Below are positions 1 through 6,211 of a stretch of 9,748 nt of DNA, one piece after another. Under the pieces are notes generated by a model. That model was not told the DNA's origin. It did not search any database and saw only the letters and a program-made list of their open reading frames with translations. Source of the DNA: Syntrophomonas sp. UBA4911 (GTDB taxonomy: Bacteria; Bacillota; Syntrophomonadia; Syntrophomonadales; Syntrophomonadaceae); contig DHCD01000064.1 in the NCBI GenBank assembly GCA_002398105.1, positions 32,857 to 42,604 on the forward strand, written 5' to 3'. Position 1 is the first letter of the stretch; the number at the start of each line of letters is the position of its first letter. The translations under genes were made by a program, and so were the position numbers.

Positions 1-275
1 TTGCAGAACATGCAGTATTGGTGGTCAATCGTATAAGACATCAATTTTCTCTTCTTGCTGACCTCATCCCGGGCATCCTCCAGACTCAAAACTCCGTTGG
101 GACAGGTTTTGATGCAGATTCCGCAGACCCGGCATTTCTCAAATTCCAGATTGAGGCGGCCGCGAAAGCGTTCTTGCAGATAGGGCTGCTCTTCCGGATA
201 CTGAATAGTCAGCTTTTTGCCAAAATGGTGTTTTAATGTGATCCCTAACCCCTTGATTAAACCTTGGCCGTACAT
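1..275 (-). CDS. nuoI: NuoI, NADH-quinone oxidoreductase (complex I) 2x[4Fe-4S] subunit, partial (C-terminus outside the window)
   Basis: NuoI is the TYKY-type ferredoxin subunit of complex I; it carries clusters N6a and N6b and passes electrons towards NuoB. The first 91 codons are visible; the rest lies before position 1. Residues about 26-45 carry the usual 'YPE...RFRG' region. The first cluster motif follows, with C48, C51, C54 and C58 next to a proline (CxxCxxCxxxCP), and the start of the second motif is seen at C88 and C91. The ATG at 275-273 lies one base after the nuoH stop, with a GGTGG stretch upstream inside the end of nuoH, which suggests translational coupling. The motif is diagnostic and the gene sits directly after nuoH, the standard order. 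No defect is visible in the part present. Confidence 0.93.
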   Translation of the reverse strand, partial: MYGQGLIKGLGITLKHHFGKKLTIQYPEEQPYLQERFRGRLNLEFEKCRVCGICIKTCPNGVLSLEDARDEVSKKRKLMSYTIDHQYCMFC

Positions 276-276
276 T

Positions 277-1317
277 TTAACACCACCCCATCCATTTAAA
301 TACATAAATACCCACTCCGGTAACCACAATATTGGCCAGGCTGACCGGAAGCAGGACCTTCCAGCTGAAGGACATCAGGTGGTCCATTCTGATGCGGGGG
401 AAAGTCCATTTGATCCACATAAAGACAAACATTATGATATAGGTCTTAATAATTATCCACAGCCAGGAAGGCAGCCACGGACCCTGCCATCCCCCCAGAA
501 ACATGGTGGAGGCCATGGCCGATACCGCTACCAGATTGGTGTATTCCGCCAGAAAGAACAGGGCCCAGCGCATTCCCGTATACTCGGTATAGGCGCCGGC
601 AGTCAATTCCTGTTCGGCTTCAGGCATGTCAAAAGGCCCGCGATTGAGTTCCGCGGTGGCGGCAATAAAATAGGTTATGAAAGCGACCGGTTGAAATACG
701 ATAAACCAGATATTGCTCTGAGCCGCTACTATATCCGACAGCCGCAGGGAACCGGCAATCATGATTACGCCCAGCAGGGAGAAAGTCAATGGTATCTCAT
801 AGCTGATCATCTGGGCTACCGAACGCATGGCTCCCAATAAAGACCATTTATTATTGGAACTCCATCCGGCCATCAGCAACGCTATGGTGCTCAGCGAAGC
901 CAGGGAAATAAAATAGAATACCCCGATATTCAGATCTACGATCTGCATCCCGTCTCCCATAGGTATTACCAGATAAAGCATCATAGCCACGGTAATAAAG
1001 AAAAGCGGCGCGGTACGGAATATCCATTTGTCAGTCCGGGTGGGGATGATGTCCTCTTTGGTTAAAAGTTTTATGGCATCGGCTATGGTCTGAAAAGCTC
1101 CCCAGGGGCCCAGACGGTTAGGTCCCAGGCGCAGCTGGATAAACCCGGACACCTTTCTTTCCAGCCAGATCAGAATAATGACATTTATTGTCACGATACC
1201 GGCAACACAGGCAAATTGAATTATTAAAAGTATGAAATCAGCCCAAACTGCGGAAAGCCCCAAACTTTGCAGCCATCCGGTGAGGGTTTGGGCTATGTCT
1301 AAAAATAAGCTCTCCAT
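277..1317 (-). CDS. nuoH: NuoH, complex I membrane subunit H (ND1 homologue)
   Basis: NuoH is the membrane subunit that anchors the peripheral arm and forms much of the quinone-access chamber. It has 346 residues, normal for the family, with about eight predicted membrane segments. Diagnostic stretches are LERKV (52-56), RLGPNRLGPWG (63-73), the SYEIPL region (about 172-177) and the long conserved acidic loop starting ELNRGPFDMPEAE (about 223-235), continuing into TEYTGMRWALFFLAEY. The start is the ATG at 1317-1315: an AGGAGC site at 1331-1326 lies 8 nt upstream. An in-frame TTG at 1323 would leave only 2 nt of spacing and is rejected. The stop is followed after one base by nuoI. Upstream is an unusually long gap to nuoD. 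The subunit looks intact. Confidence 0.96.
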   Translation of the reverse strand: MESLFLDIAQTLTGWLQSLGLSAVWADFILLIIQFACVAGIVTINVIILIWLERKVSGFIQLRLGPNRLGPWGAFQTIADAIKLLTKEDIIPTRTDKWIFRTAPLFFITVAMMLYLVIPMGDGMQIVDLNIGVFYFISLASLSTIALLMAGWSSNNKWSLLGAMRSVAQMISYEIPLTFSLLGVIMIAGSLRLSDIVAAQSNIWFIVFQPVAFITYFIAATAELNRGPFDMPEAEQELTAGAYTEYTGMRWALFFLAEYTNLVAVSAMASTMFLGGWQGPWLPSWLWIIIKTYIIMFVFMWIKWTFPRIRMDHLMSFSWKVLLPVSLANIVVTGVGIYVFKWMGWC

Positions 1318-1404
1318 TTGCAATCGCTCCTAAAAATTATGATAGGGGAGTCCTGATAATTCAGGCAGATCCCTTAAGCTATAGCAAGCAAAACCCTGCC
1401 GGCC
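1318..1404. other. nuoD-nuoH gap at the usual nuoEFG position
   Basis: About 87 nt separate nuoD from nuoH, while all other nuo junctions here overlap or are one base apart. It holds a small hairpin (CCTGA at 1352-1356, loop TAAT, TCAGG at 1361-1365) without a U-run, and the nuoH ribosome binding site. No coding sequence is seen. In the 14-gene nuo order nuoE, nuoF and nuoG would sit here. Confidence 0.6.
1326..1331 (-). promoter_or_regulatory. Ribosome binding site of nuoH
   Basis: AGGAGC on the minus strand, 8 nt before the ATG at 1317. It decides for this ATG over the TTG at 1323, which would be only 2 nt away. Because nuoH has its own free-standing site after a gap, it is not coupled to nuoD as the other genes are to each other. 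Confidence 0.75.
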
Positions 1405-2514
1405 TCAGCGGTCAGATTCGCCCAGTACCGGGTCCAGGGTAGCAATATTGGCGATTATGTCCTGCAGCAATCCTCCCCGGGATATGAGCGGCAGCACTGC
1501 CAGATTTATAAATGAAGGAGCCCGTACATGAAGGCGATACGGTTTTTCCGAGCCGTCGCCGACGATATAATAGCCCAGCTCTCCTTTGGAAGATTCAATA
1601 CGATGGTAAACCTCGGCGCCTTTTTCCGCTTTCAGAATCCGGGGGGTCTTAGCCTTAATTTCACCGGCCGGAAGTCCGTTTACAGCCTGCTCTATTATAC
1701 GGGCGCTCTGGACAATTTCTTCCACCCGGACCATGATACGATCCCAGCAATCGCCTCCCTGAGCTACCGGCACCTCAAAATCAAAGCGGTCGTAAATGCC
1801 GTAAGGCTCTGCCTTGCGGATATCATAATCCACCCCGCAGGCTCTGAGATTGGGACCGCTGACCCCATAAGCGACAGCATCCTGAGCGGTCAGGCGGCCA
1901 ATACCTTTAACGCGGGCCTGCAGTATCTCATTGCCGAAGATCAAACCGTCATATTCCTTAAGCATAGCGGGCAGGTCCTTTAAGAAGGAACCTACCGCGG
2001 GATAAAACTCTTCCGGCACATCCTCGGCCACTCCTCCGATACGCATATATGAGGCAATCATACGCTGCCCGCTGGTCATTTCGAACATATCCATGATCCG
2101 TTCCCGATCCCGGAAACAATATATCAACCCGGTAGTCGCCCCCAGATCCATAGCCATACTGCCGATAAAAAGGAGATGGGAAGCAATACGGGACAACTCC
2201 GCCATTATCACCCGGATATATTCAGCTCTTTCCGGCACTTCAATCCCCATCAGCTTCTCCACCGCCTGAACATATCCCAGGGTGGGCAAGTGGCTGGCTA
2301 AATAATCCAGGCGCGAAGTATAGGGTATAAATTGGACATAGGTTTTGCCCTCGGCGATTTTTTCCACCGCCCGGTGGACATAACCCAGGTGGACGATGGC
2401 ATCTGTCACCATTTCTCCGTCCAGAACCGCTTCCACATGCAAGCCGCCATGGGTGCTGGGGTGTTGAGGCCCTATATTGATAGTCATAAGTTCGCTGGCT
2501 GACAATGTTATCAC
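1405..2514 (-). CDS. nuoD: NuoD, complex I 49-kDa subunit
   Basis: NuoD is the hydrogenase-large-subunit-like protein of the peripheral arm that, with NuoB, forms the quinone-reduction site. It has 369 residues, normal for an unfused NuoD. The N-terminal NIGPQHPSTHGG signature is at 13-24, and the C-terminus ends in the family-typical DPVLGESDR. H22 and Y71 have the same 49-residue spacing as the quinone-contacting His38 and Tyr87 of Thermus Nqo4, so the site appears intact. The Ni-binding cysteines of hydrogenases are absent, as expected. The start is taken as the GTG at 2514-2512, overlapping the nuoC TGA by 3 bp (GTGA), with AAGG upstream. An internal ATG at 2487 lacks a visible ribosome binding site but would give the same core. 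It is separate from nuoC, unlike the fused nuoCD of enterobacteria. Confidence 0.96.
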   Translation of the reverse strand: MITLSASELMTINIGPQHPSTHGGLHVEAVLDGEMVTDAIVHLGYVHRAVEKIAEGKTYVQFIPYTSRLDYLASHLPTLGYVQAVEKLMGIEVPERAEYIRVIMAELSRIASHLLFIGSMAMDLGATTGLIYCFRDRERIMDMFEMTSGQRMIASYMRIGGVAEDVPEEFYPAVGSFLKDLPAMLKEYDGLIFGNEILQARVKGIGRLTAQDAVAYGVSGPNLRACGVDYDIRKAEPYGIYDRFDFEVPVAQGGDCWDRIMVRVEEIVQSARIIEQAVNGLPAGEIKAKTPRILKAEKGAEVYHRIESSKGELGYYIVGDGSEKPYRLHVRAPSFINLAVLPLISRGGLLQDIIANIATLDPVLGESDR

Positions 2515-2942
2515 CCCTTTACCTTAAAATCTTTGCGCAGCGGGTGGCCCTCAAAATCATCCGGCAAAAGTATGCGGATAAGATTAGGATGGTTTTGAAA
2601 TTTGATGCCCATCAGATCGAATAATTCCCGTTCCTGCCAATCGGCGCCGGGCCAAAGGTAAGCCGTCGAGGGGAACTGAGCCTCTTCCCGGCTGACACTG
2701 CTCTTTACCATTATCTTGTGATTGGCGGGAATAGAATGAAGATGATAAATTATTTCAAAACGGTCGGGATAATCCACTGCCGTCAAATTGGCCAGGTAAT
2801 TGAAGCCATGGATTTCCTTGAGCCGGCCCAGAAGAGCCGGCAGATTATCCGCTCCCGTACTTATACAGGTGTAGTGTTTATCCTGACTCACTTCAATCTT
2901 ATCGCCCATGAAGGTCTGTATATCCTGCAATATCTGACTCAA
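2511..2942 (-). CDS. nuoC: NuoC, complex I 30-kDa subunit
   Basis: NuoC is a peripheral-arm scaffold subunit next to NuoD. It has 143 residues, a compact form usual in Firmicutes and archaea. The family signature is at residues 101-124 (DWQERELFDLMGI, then NHPNLIRI), and the terminal PDDFEGHPLRKDF is at 127-139. The start is a TTG at 2942-2940, overlapping the nuoB TGA in a TTGA junction. A GGAGG at 2954-2950 with 7 nt of spacing supports it. The next in-frame ATG would be residue 12 and has no comparable site. The overlap at both ends (nuoB before, nuoD after) indicates translational coupling and 1:1:1 synthesis. Confidence 0.95.
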   Translation of the reverse strand: MSQILQDIQTFMGDKIEVSQDKHYTCISTGADNLPALLGRLKEIHGFNYLANLTAVDYPDRFEIIYHLHSIPANHKIMVKSSVSREEAQFPSTAYLWPGADWQERELFDLMGIKFQNHPNLIRILLPDDFEGHPLRKDFKVKG

Positions 2943-3418
2943 CTTTTTCCCTCCACCTTTTTCTTAAGCTCCAGTAACCCGTGAAACAGGGCTTCCGGGC
3001 GGGGCGGGCAGCCAGGCACGAAGACATCCACATCAAAAAGCGAGTCACATCCCGGCAGTACAGCGTAGCCGTCTTTAAAGGGACCGCCGCTGGTGGCGCA
3101 ATTGCCCATGGCTACCACCCACTTCGGCTCCGGCATCTGGGCCCAGATCCTTTCGACAACCGGTTTCATTTTTAAGGTAATGGGTCCGGCTACGATCAAT
3201 AAGTCGGCCTGCCGGGGGGAGGCCCGGAAAACTTCGTAACCATAGCGGGCCATATCAAAACGGCTGGCGCCGGCTGCCATCATCTCAATGGGGCAGCAAT
3301 TGCAGCCATAGGTCAGAGGCCAGAAAGAGTGGGCTCGACCCCAATTCCACAACTTGTCCAGGGTGGAGACAATAATGTTGTTCTTCTCCAGAACTTCGAC
3401 ATCTTGTTCTAATGCCAT
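2939..3418 (-). CDS. nuoB: NuoB, complex I PSST subunit carrying cluster N2
   Basis: NuoB binds the last iron-sulfur cluster (N2), which reduces quinone. It has 159 residues. The four N2 ligands can be placed as C41, C42, C107 and C137: the CC pair sits in the LTYGCNCCPIEMM segment, C107 in GNCATSGG, and C137 in PGCPPRPE. The spacings (65 and 30) are close to those of E. coli NuoB. Two further cysteines, C39 and C124, sit next to these motifs and are not standard ligands. The ATG at 3418-3416 has a GGAGG site about 10 nt upstream. The gene overlaps the end of nuoA by 10 nt and the start of nuoC by 4 nt. Assignment is secure from motifs and order. Confidence 0.96.
   Translation of the reverse strand: MALEQDVEVLEKNNIIVSTLDKLWNWGRAHSFWPLTYGCNCCPIEMMAAGASRFDMARYGYEVFRASPRQADLLIVAGPITLKMKPVVERIWAQMPEPKWVVAMGNCATSGGPFKDGYAVLPGCDSLFDVDVFVPGCPPRPEALFHGLLELKKKVEGKS
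2949..2954 (-). promoter_or_regulatory. Ribosome binding site of nuoC, inside the end of nuoB
   Basis: GGAGGG on the minus strand lies within the last codons of nuoB and 6-7 nt before the TTG at 2942. It supports the non-ATG start and coupling to nuoB translation. Confidence 0.75.
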
Positions 3419-3774
3419 TCCAGTGCTCCCTCCTTCCAGGCGTACCAGAGACCGATCAGTAATATCCCTATGAACAGCAGCATCTCGACGAAGGCAAACA
3501 AGCCCAGCTGACTAAACTTTACCGCCCAGGGAAACAGAAAAATTGTCTCCACGTCAAAGGCCAGAAAAACCAGGGCGTAGAGAAAATAATTAACCTTAAA
3601 ACGGGACCAGGTACGCCCGATGGTATCCACTCCGCACTCATAGGGCAGCAGTTTTTCATCGTCAGGCTTGCATTTGGGTTTGGGGCGTACCGCCCAGGCC
3701 ATTCCCATAGCAGCCAGCGGAAATGCCAGTGTGAGCATAAGGAAAATACCAATGGTAGAATAATCAGATAACAA
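3409..3774 (-). CDS. nuoA: NuoA, complex I membrane subunit A (ND3 homologue)
   Basis: NuoA is a small membrane subunit at the junction of the membrane and peripheral arms. It has 121 residues with three hydrophobic segments (about 6-28, 62-84 and 92-112). The conserved loop PYECG lies at 44-48, including the switch-loop cysteine C47, and FDVET at 73-77 gives the conserved membrane acidic pair. The start is a TTG at 3774-3772, preceded by a strong GGAGGAGG at 3788-3781. No ATG in this frame gives a better N-terminus. It is the first gene of the minus-strand operon. A 13-bp palindrome lies directly upstream of its ribosome binding site and may be a control element. An overlapping 95-aa minus-strand frame is a shadow. 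Confidence 0.95.
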   Translation of the reverse strand: MLSDYSTIGIFLMLTLAFPLAAMGMAWAVRPKPKCKPDDEKLLPYECGVDTIGRTWSRFKVNYFLYALVFLAFDVETIFLFPWAVKFSQLGLFAFVEMLLFIGILLIGLWYAWKEGALEWH

Positions 3775-3780
3775 CTTAAT

Positions 3781-3788
3781 CCTCCTCC
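3781..3788 (-). promoter_or_regulatory. Ribosome binding site of nuoA
   Basis: On the minus strand this reads GGAGGAGG, followed 6 nt later by TTG. It is the strongest Shine-Dalgarno match near nuoA and fixes the non-ATG start. Confidence 0.8.
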
Positions 3789-3791
3789 AAA

Positions 3792-3804
3792 GGTGTCAGA
3801 CACC
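3792..3804. repeat. 13-bp palindrome GGTGTC-A-GACACC in the nuoA leader
   Basis: A perfect inverted repeat with 6-bp arms and a single central base lies 4 nt upstream (minus strand) of the nuoA ribosome binding site region. In RNA it could form a 5-bp hairpin with a 3-nt loop beside the site. It may be an operator, a translational control hairpin or a copy of a dispersed REP-like sequence. The window cannot distinguish these. Confidence 0.55.
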
Positions 3805-3866
3805 AATTTTTATATTTATTACCAGCCTGGCTTCTTATCCTGTATGCATTAAATCTATGTTTTGTA

Positions 3867-3900
3867 TATCATAACATTTCAATATTTATCATAACATCTC
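3867..3900. repeat. Two 14-bp direct repeats, 20 bp apart, upstream of nuoA
   Basis: Copies at 3867-3880 and 3887-3900 read TATCATAACATTTC and TATCATAACATCTC, differing at one base. The start-to-start distance is exactly 20 bp, about two helical turns. On the minus strand each copy contains TGTTATGAT, an extended -10-like motif, so one copy could be the nuo promoter core (TSS near 3861, about 87 nt before nuoA) and the pair could be protein-binding sites. No good -35 box accompanies either. Confidence 0.5.
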
Positions 3901-3990
3901 CGTGGCGGCCGGAAAATGGCTAAACCTTGGTATATTGTATTCATAGCGGAAATTATTCACCATACGGCACATTTAATGTGGAAAAAGTAT

Positions 3991-4024
3991 TTTAAAGGAA
4001 ACGGAAGTCCGATTTTCCTTTGAA
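3991..4024. repeat. Imperfect hairpin in the divergent intergenic region
   Basis: AAAGGAAA (3994-4001) pairs with TTTCCTTT (4014-4021). Outer pairs extend to 3991/4024 with one wobble, and an inner CGG/CCG closes an AAGT loop. It is not followed by a convincing U-run on the plus strand. Its function is unknown. Confidence 0.35.
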
Positions 4025-4267
4025 CGGCTTACTCATCGCTTCAGGATGATGGTCTTTATACCCATTCTAAAAAGTCAGGCGAATTTTATTATGTAAAGAG
4101 AGCATATTGACTGCTATTTGATTTTCCTGGCGCCACAATGATAAATTCATTTTAGTATATAACAAGAGACGGAATGAATGCAAACAAACAGGGGAAGATG
4201 ATGAAATACTGAGAATTAATTCAACCGCAGCCAGGAACTATTTACTTCGCCTTTTATGGATAACGGA

Positions 4268-4316
4268 ATGATCAGGAAAAAATTAAGCCGGCCGGCCTGG
4301 ATTTTTTCCTGATCAT
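4268..4316. repeat. Perfect 16-bp inverted repeat around a GC-rich centre
   Basis: The arm at 4268-4283 (ATGATCAGGAAAAAAT) is the exact reverse complement of 4301-4316. The 17-nt centre holds the palindrome GCCGGCCGGC at 4287-4296. Each arm has an A6 or T6 run, so the structure resembles a bidirectional terminator whose U-runs lie within the stem. It could end a transcript entering the intergenic region, be a relic of a mobile element, or act in the leader of the deaminase operon if a promoter exists upstream. No target-site duplication is seen in the flanks. Confidence 0.6.
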
Positions 4317-4363
4317 GCTTAAAAAGGCCTGTACCTGCAGCAGGTTTTTATATAGAATATAAT

Positions 4364-4392
4364 TCGTCAAAAAGAACCAAATTTTATATAAT
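4364..4392 (+). promoter_or_regulatory. Candidate sigma-A promoter of the deaminase operon
   Basis: TCGTCA (4364-4369, 4 of 6 matches to TTGACA), a 17-nt spacer and a perfect TATAAT (4387-4392). Transcription would begin near 4399, leaving about 34 nt to the start codon, too short for a riboswitch. A second TATAAT at 4358-4363 lacks a -35 box. Confidence 0.5.
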
Positions 4393-4418
4393 CTTTTACG
4401 TTTTGATTTTATTTTCGC

Positions 4419-4423
4419 GGAGG
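4419..4423 (+). promoter_or_regulatory. Ribosome binding site of the deaminase-like gene
   Basis: GGAGG with 9 nt to the ATG at 4433. It places the start here and rules out the upstream in-frame TTG at 4403, which would run through this site. Confidence 0.8.
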
Positions 4424-4432
4424 TATCAATCA

Positions 4433-6187
4433 ATGCAGATGGCCAAAAATATGCGGGCAATGGATGTTGCCCAGGGGAAAGGCAGGGCGGATTTACTTAT
4501 TAAAAATGCCCGGGTGGTAAATGTATTTACCAAACAGGTAGAAGAAGTTGAAGTTGCCGTTGCTGCAGGAATAATTGCCTGGTTAGGCCGGGAAGGTGAA
4601 AAAGATACACGGCCGGCCGCCATAGTCTATGATGCCGGGGGAAAATACTTAATTCCCGGACTAATTGACGCCCACTGCCATATTGAAATGTCCTTCATGT
4701 CTGCGATCCCCTTTGCCCAAACCGTAATAGCACACGGAACCACAGCAGCAGTTCTGGATATGCATGACGTCTGTAATACCGGCCTGGACTGCATGCATAA
4801 TTTTGCCCGGGAAGTAGCGGCCTCCCCTTTAAAAGCTTTTCTGATGGTTCCTCCCTGTGTCCCGGGAACGCCGAAGCTGGAAGAAGCGGGAGCCAATATG
4901 ACTTTGAAGGACATGCAGGAGGCTTTTGCCTTACCCCGTATCTGGGGAGTGGCGGAAGCCATGGATTTTAACCGCATTCTGGATAGGGAACCTGAGATAA
5001 TGGCTATACTGGCCTGGGCCCGGGAAAAAGGTTTCCGTATTGACGGGCATTGCCCGGAACTTCGCGGCGATGATCTGCAAGCTTATCTGACCACTGGCAT
5101 ACTGACTGACCATGAATCTGTAACTTTGGAAGAGATGCTGGAAAAATATCGCCTGGGAATGAAGGTGATTTTACGCCGGGGTTCTTTGGAAGAACCGGTT
5201 CGAGCCTCAGATTTTATCAATGCCCTGGCTGACACTTCCAATGCCTTGCTGGCTACCGACGGTTGTTTATACCTGGACGACGTCCTGGATTATGGCCACA
5301 TGAACCGGGCCCTTAAAGCTATGGTGGCAGAAGGCGTGGATCCTGTAACCGCTGTCCAGATGGGCACTATTAACGTAGCCCGGGCTTACGGGTTTGACCA
5401 TCTGATGGGAGCTATCGCTCCGGGACGATGCGCCGACATGGTACTGGTATCGGACCTGAAGGATTTTGATGTCGAGGCGGTGTTTATAGACGGCCGCCAA
5501 TTTGAAGCCCAAGATGCTAAGATTCCCCGTTACTCATACCCTCCTGAAATCTTAAACACGATTAAGATGGGGCCGGTGACAGCCCAGACCTTTGCTATTA
5601 CCGCTCCCGTTGCTGCAGGAGAAGTAACCGCCCGGGTGATGACCATTATTGACGGAACCGTAGCTACCCGTGAAGATCATGAACCTATGGCGGTAATCAA
5701 CGGTCAGCTCCAGCCGGATATTGACCGGGATCTTTTGAAAGTAGCGGTTTTTGACCGTTACCAGGAAGATGGGCATCATGCTCTGGGAATTGTACGGGGC
5801 TTTGGTTTTAGAAAAGGCGCATTTGCCGGCAGTATTGGTCAGGATAGCCAGAATCTGGTGGTGGTTGGCGCTGATGATGAGGATATGGCTTTAGCGGTAA
5901 ATACCGTCCGGAAAATGCAAGGAGGCCTGGCGGCGGTTGCCGATGGTGTGGTACTGGCCCAGGTGGAACTGCCCATTGCCGGGATTATGAGTGACCTTGA
6001 CCCCCGTGAGCTGCAGCAGCGTTTTAGAAAATTGCACCGGTGCCTGGGCGATATGGGCGGCAAACAAGTAAACCCTTCATTCACCCTTTCTCTCCTTTTG
6101 ACCTGTGCAGTTATTCCTGAACTGAAAATTACTAATCGGGGCCTGGTAGATGCCTTGTCCGGAGAATTTGTATCGTTAATAATTTAA
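4433..6187 (+). CDS. Adenine-deaminase-like metal-dependent amidohydrolase (divergent Ade)
   Basis: Adenine deaminases of this family (AdeC type) hydrolyse adenine to hypoxanthine and ammonia in the cytoplasm. This protein has 584 residues, the usual length, with the two-domain Ade plan: a metal-binding TIM barrel (about 60-350) and the Ade-specific C-terminal domain (about 375-584). Metal ligands can be placed as H81 and H83 (DAHCHIE), E175 (VAEAMD), H206 (DGHCP), H227 (DHES) and D276 (TDG). It departs from the family at several signatures as I remember them: IEMS for IESS, DMHD for DPHE, TDG for TDD, and QDSQN (470-474) where typical enzymes have HDSHN. Adenine deaminase is the best guess, but another aminopurine or related substrate is possible. 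It is the first of four co-directional genes, and the next encodes a nucleobase-type permease. A gene symbol is withheld because of the divergence. Confidence 0.85.
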   Translation: MQMAKNMRAMDVAQGKGRADLLIKNARVVNVFTKQVEEVEVAVAAGIIAWLGREGEKDTRPAAIVYDAGGKYLIPGLIDAHCHIEMSFMSAIPFAQTVIAHGTTAAVLDMHDVCNTGLDCMHNFAREVAASPLKAFLMVPPCVPGTPKLEEAGANMTLKDMQEAFALPRIWGVAEAMDFNRILDREPEIMAILAWAREKGFRIDGHCPELRGDDLQAYLTTGILTDHESVTLEEMLEKYRLGMKVILRRGSLEEPVRASDFINALADTSNALLATDGCLYLDDVLDYGHMNRALKAMVAEGVDPVTAVQMGTINVARAYGFDHLMGAIAPGRCADMVLVSDLKDFDVEAVFIDGRQFEAQDAKIPRYSYPPEILNTIKMGPVTAQTFAITAPVAAGEVTARVMTIIDGTVATREDHEPMAVINGQLQPDIDRDLLKVAVFDRYQEDGHHALGIVRGFGFRKGAFAGSIGQDSQNLVVVGADDEDMALAVNTVRKMQGGLAAVADGVVLAQVELPIAGIMSDLDPRELQQRFRKLHRCLGDMGGKQVNPSFTLSLLLTCAVIPELKITNRGLVDALSGEFVSLII

Positions 6188-6211
6188 TTTATTAGGAAAG
6201 GGTTGAAAGAA

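Larger units (their letters stand above)
3775..4432. other. Divergent intergenic region between the nuo operon and the deaminase operon
   Basis: 658 nt with no convincing protein gene on either strand and no tRNA or recognisable riboswitch. It must contain promoters for both operons. Visible elements, in order: a GGTGTC palindrome (3792-3804), two 14-bp direct repeats (3867-3900), an imperfect hairpin (3991-4024), a 16-bp perfect inverted repeat (4268-4316), a small hairpin with a T-run (4333-4349) and a candidate sigma-A promoter (4364-4392). A 62-codon minus-strand frame at 4272-4460 crosses the inverted repeat and the deaminase start and is not believed. The stretch 4025-4260 shows nothing I can identify. 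Confidence 0.7.

Noticed and set aside
217..840. 207-codon plus-strand ORF opposite nuoH
   Set aside because: It lies wholly within the well-supported nuoI-nuoH region on the other strand, its translation is low-complexity and polar without recognisable motifs, and it lacks a ribosome binding site. It is a shadow frame.
1528..1983. 151-codon plus-strand ORF opposite nuoD
   Set aside because: Antisense to a conserved gene with no motif of its own; it reflects the codon composition of nuoD.
4333..4349. Small hairpin ACCTG-CAG-CAGGT followed by TTTTA as a terminator
   Set aside because: The stem is only 5 bp with a 3-nt loop and lies just before the candidate operon promoter; too weak to call.
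4320..4432. Purine riboswitch upstream of the deaminase-like gene
   Set aside because: The expected conserved loop sequences of the purine aptamer are not found, and the best promoter leaves only about 34 nt of leader.
4272..4460. 62-codon minus-strand ORF in the divergent intergenic region
   Set aside because: It starts inside the deaminase gene, runs through its promoter and the inverted repeat, and shows no ribosome binding site or protein-like composition.
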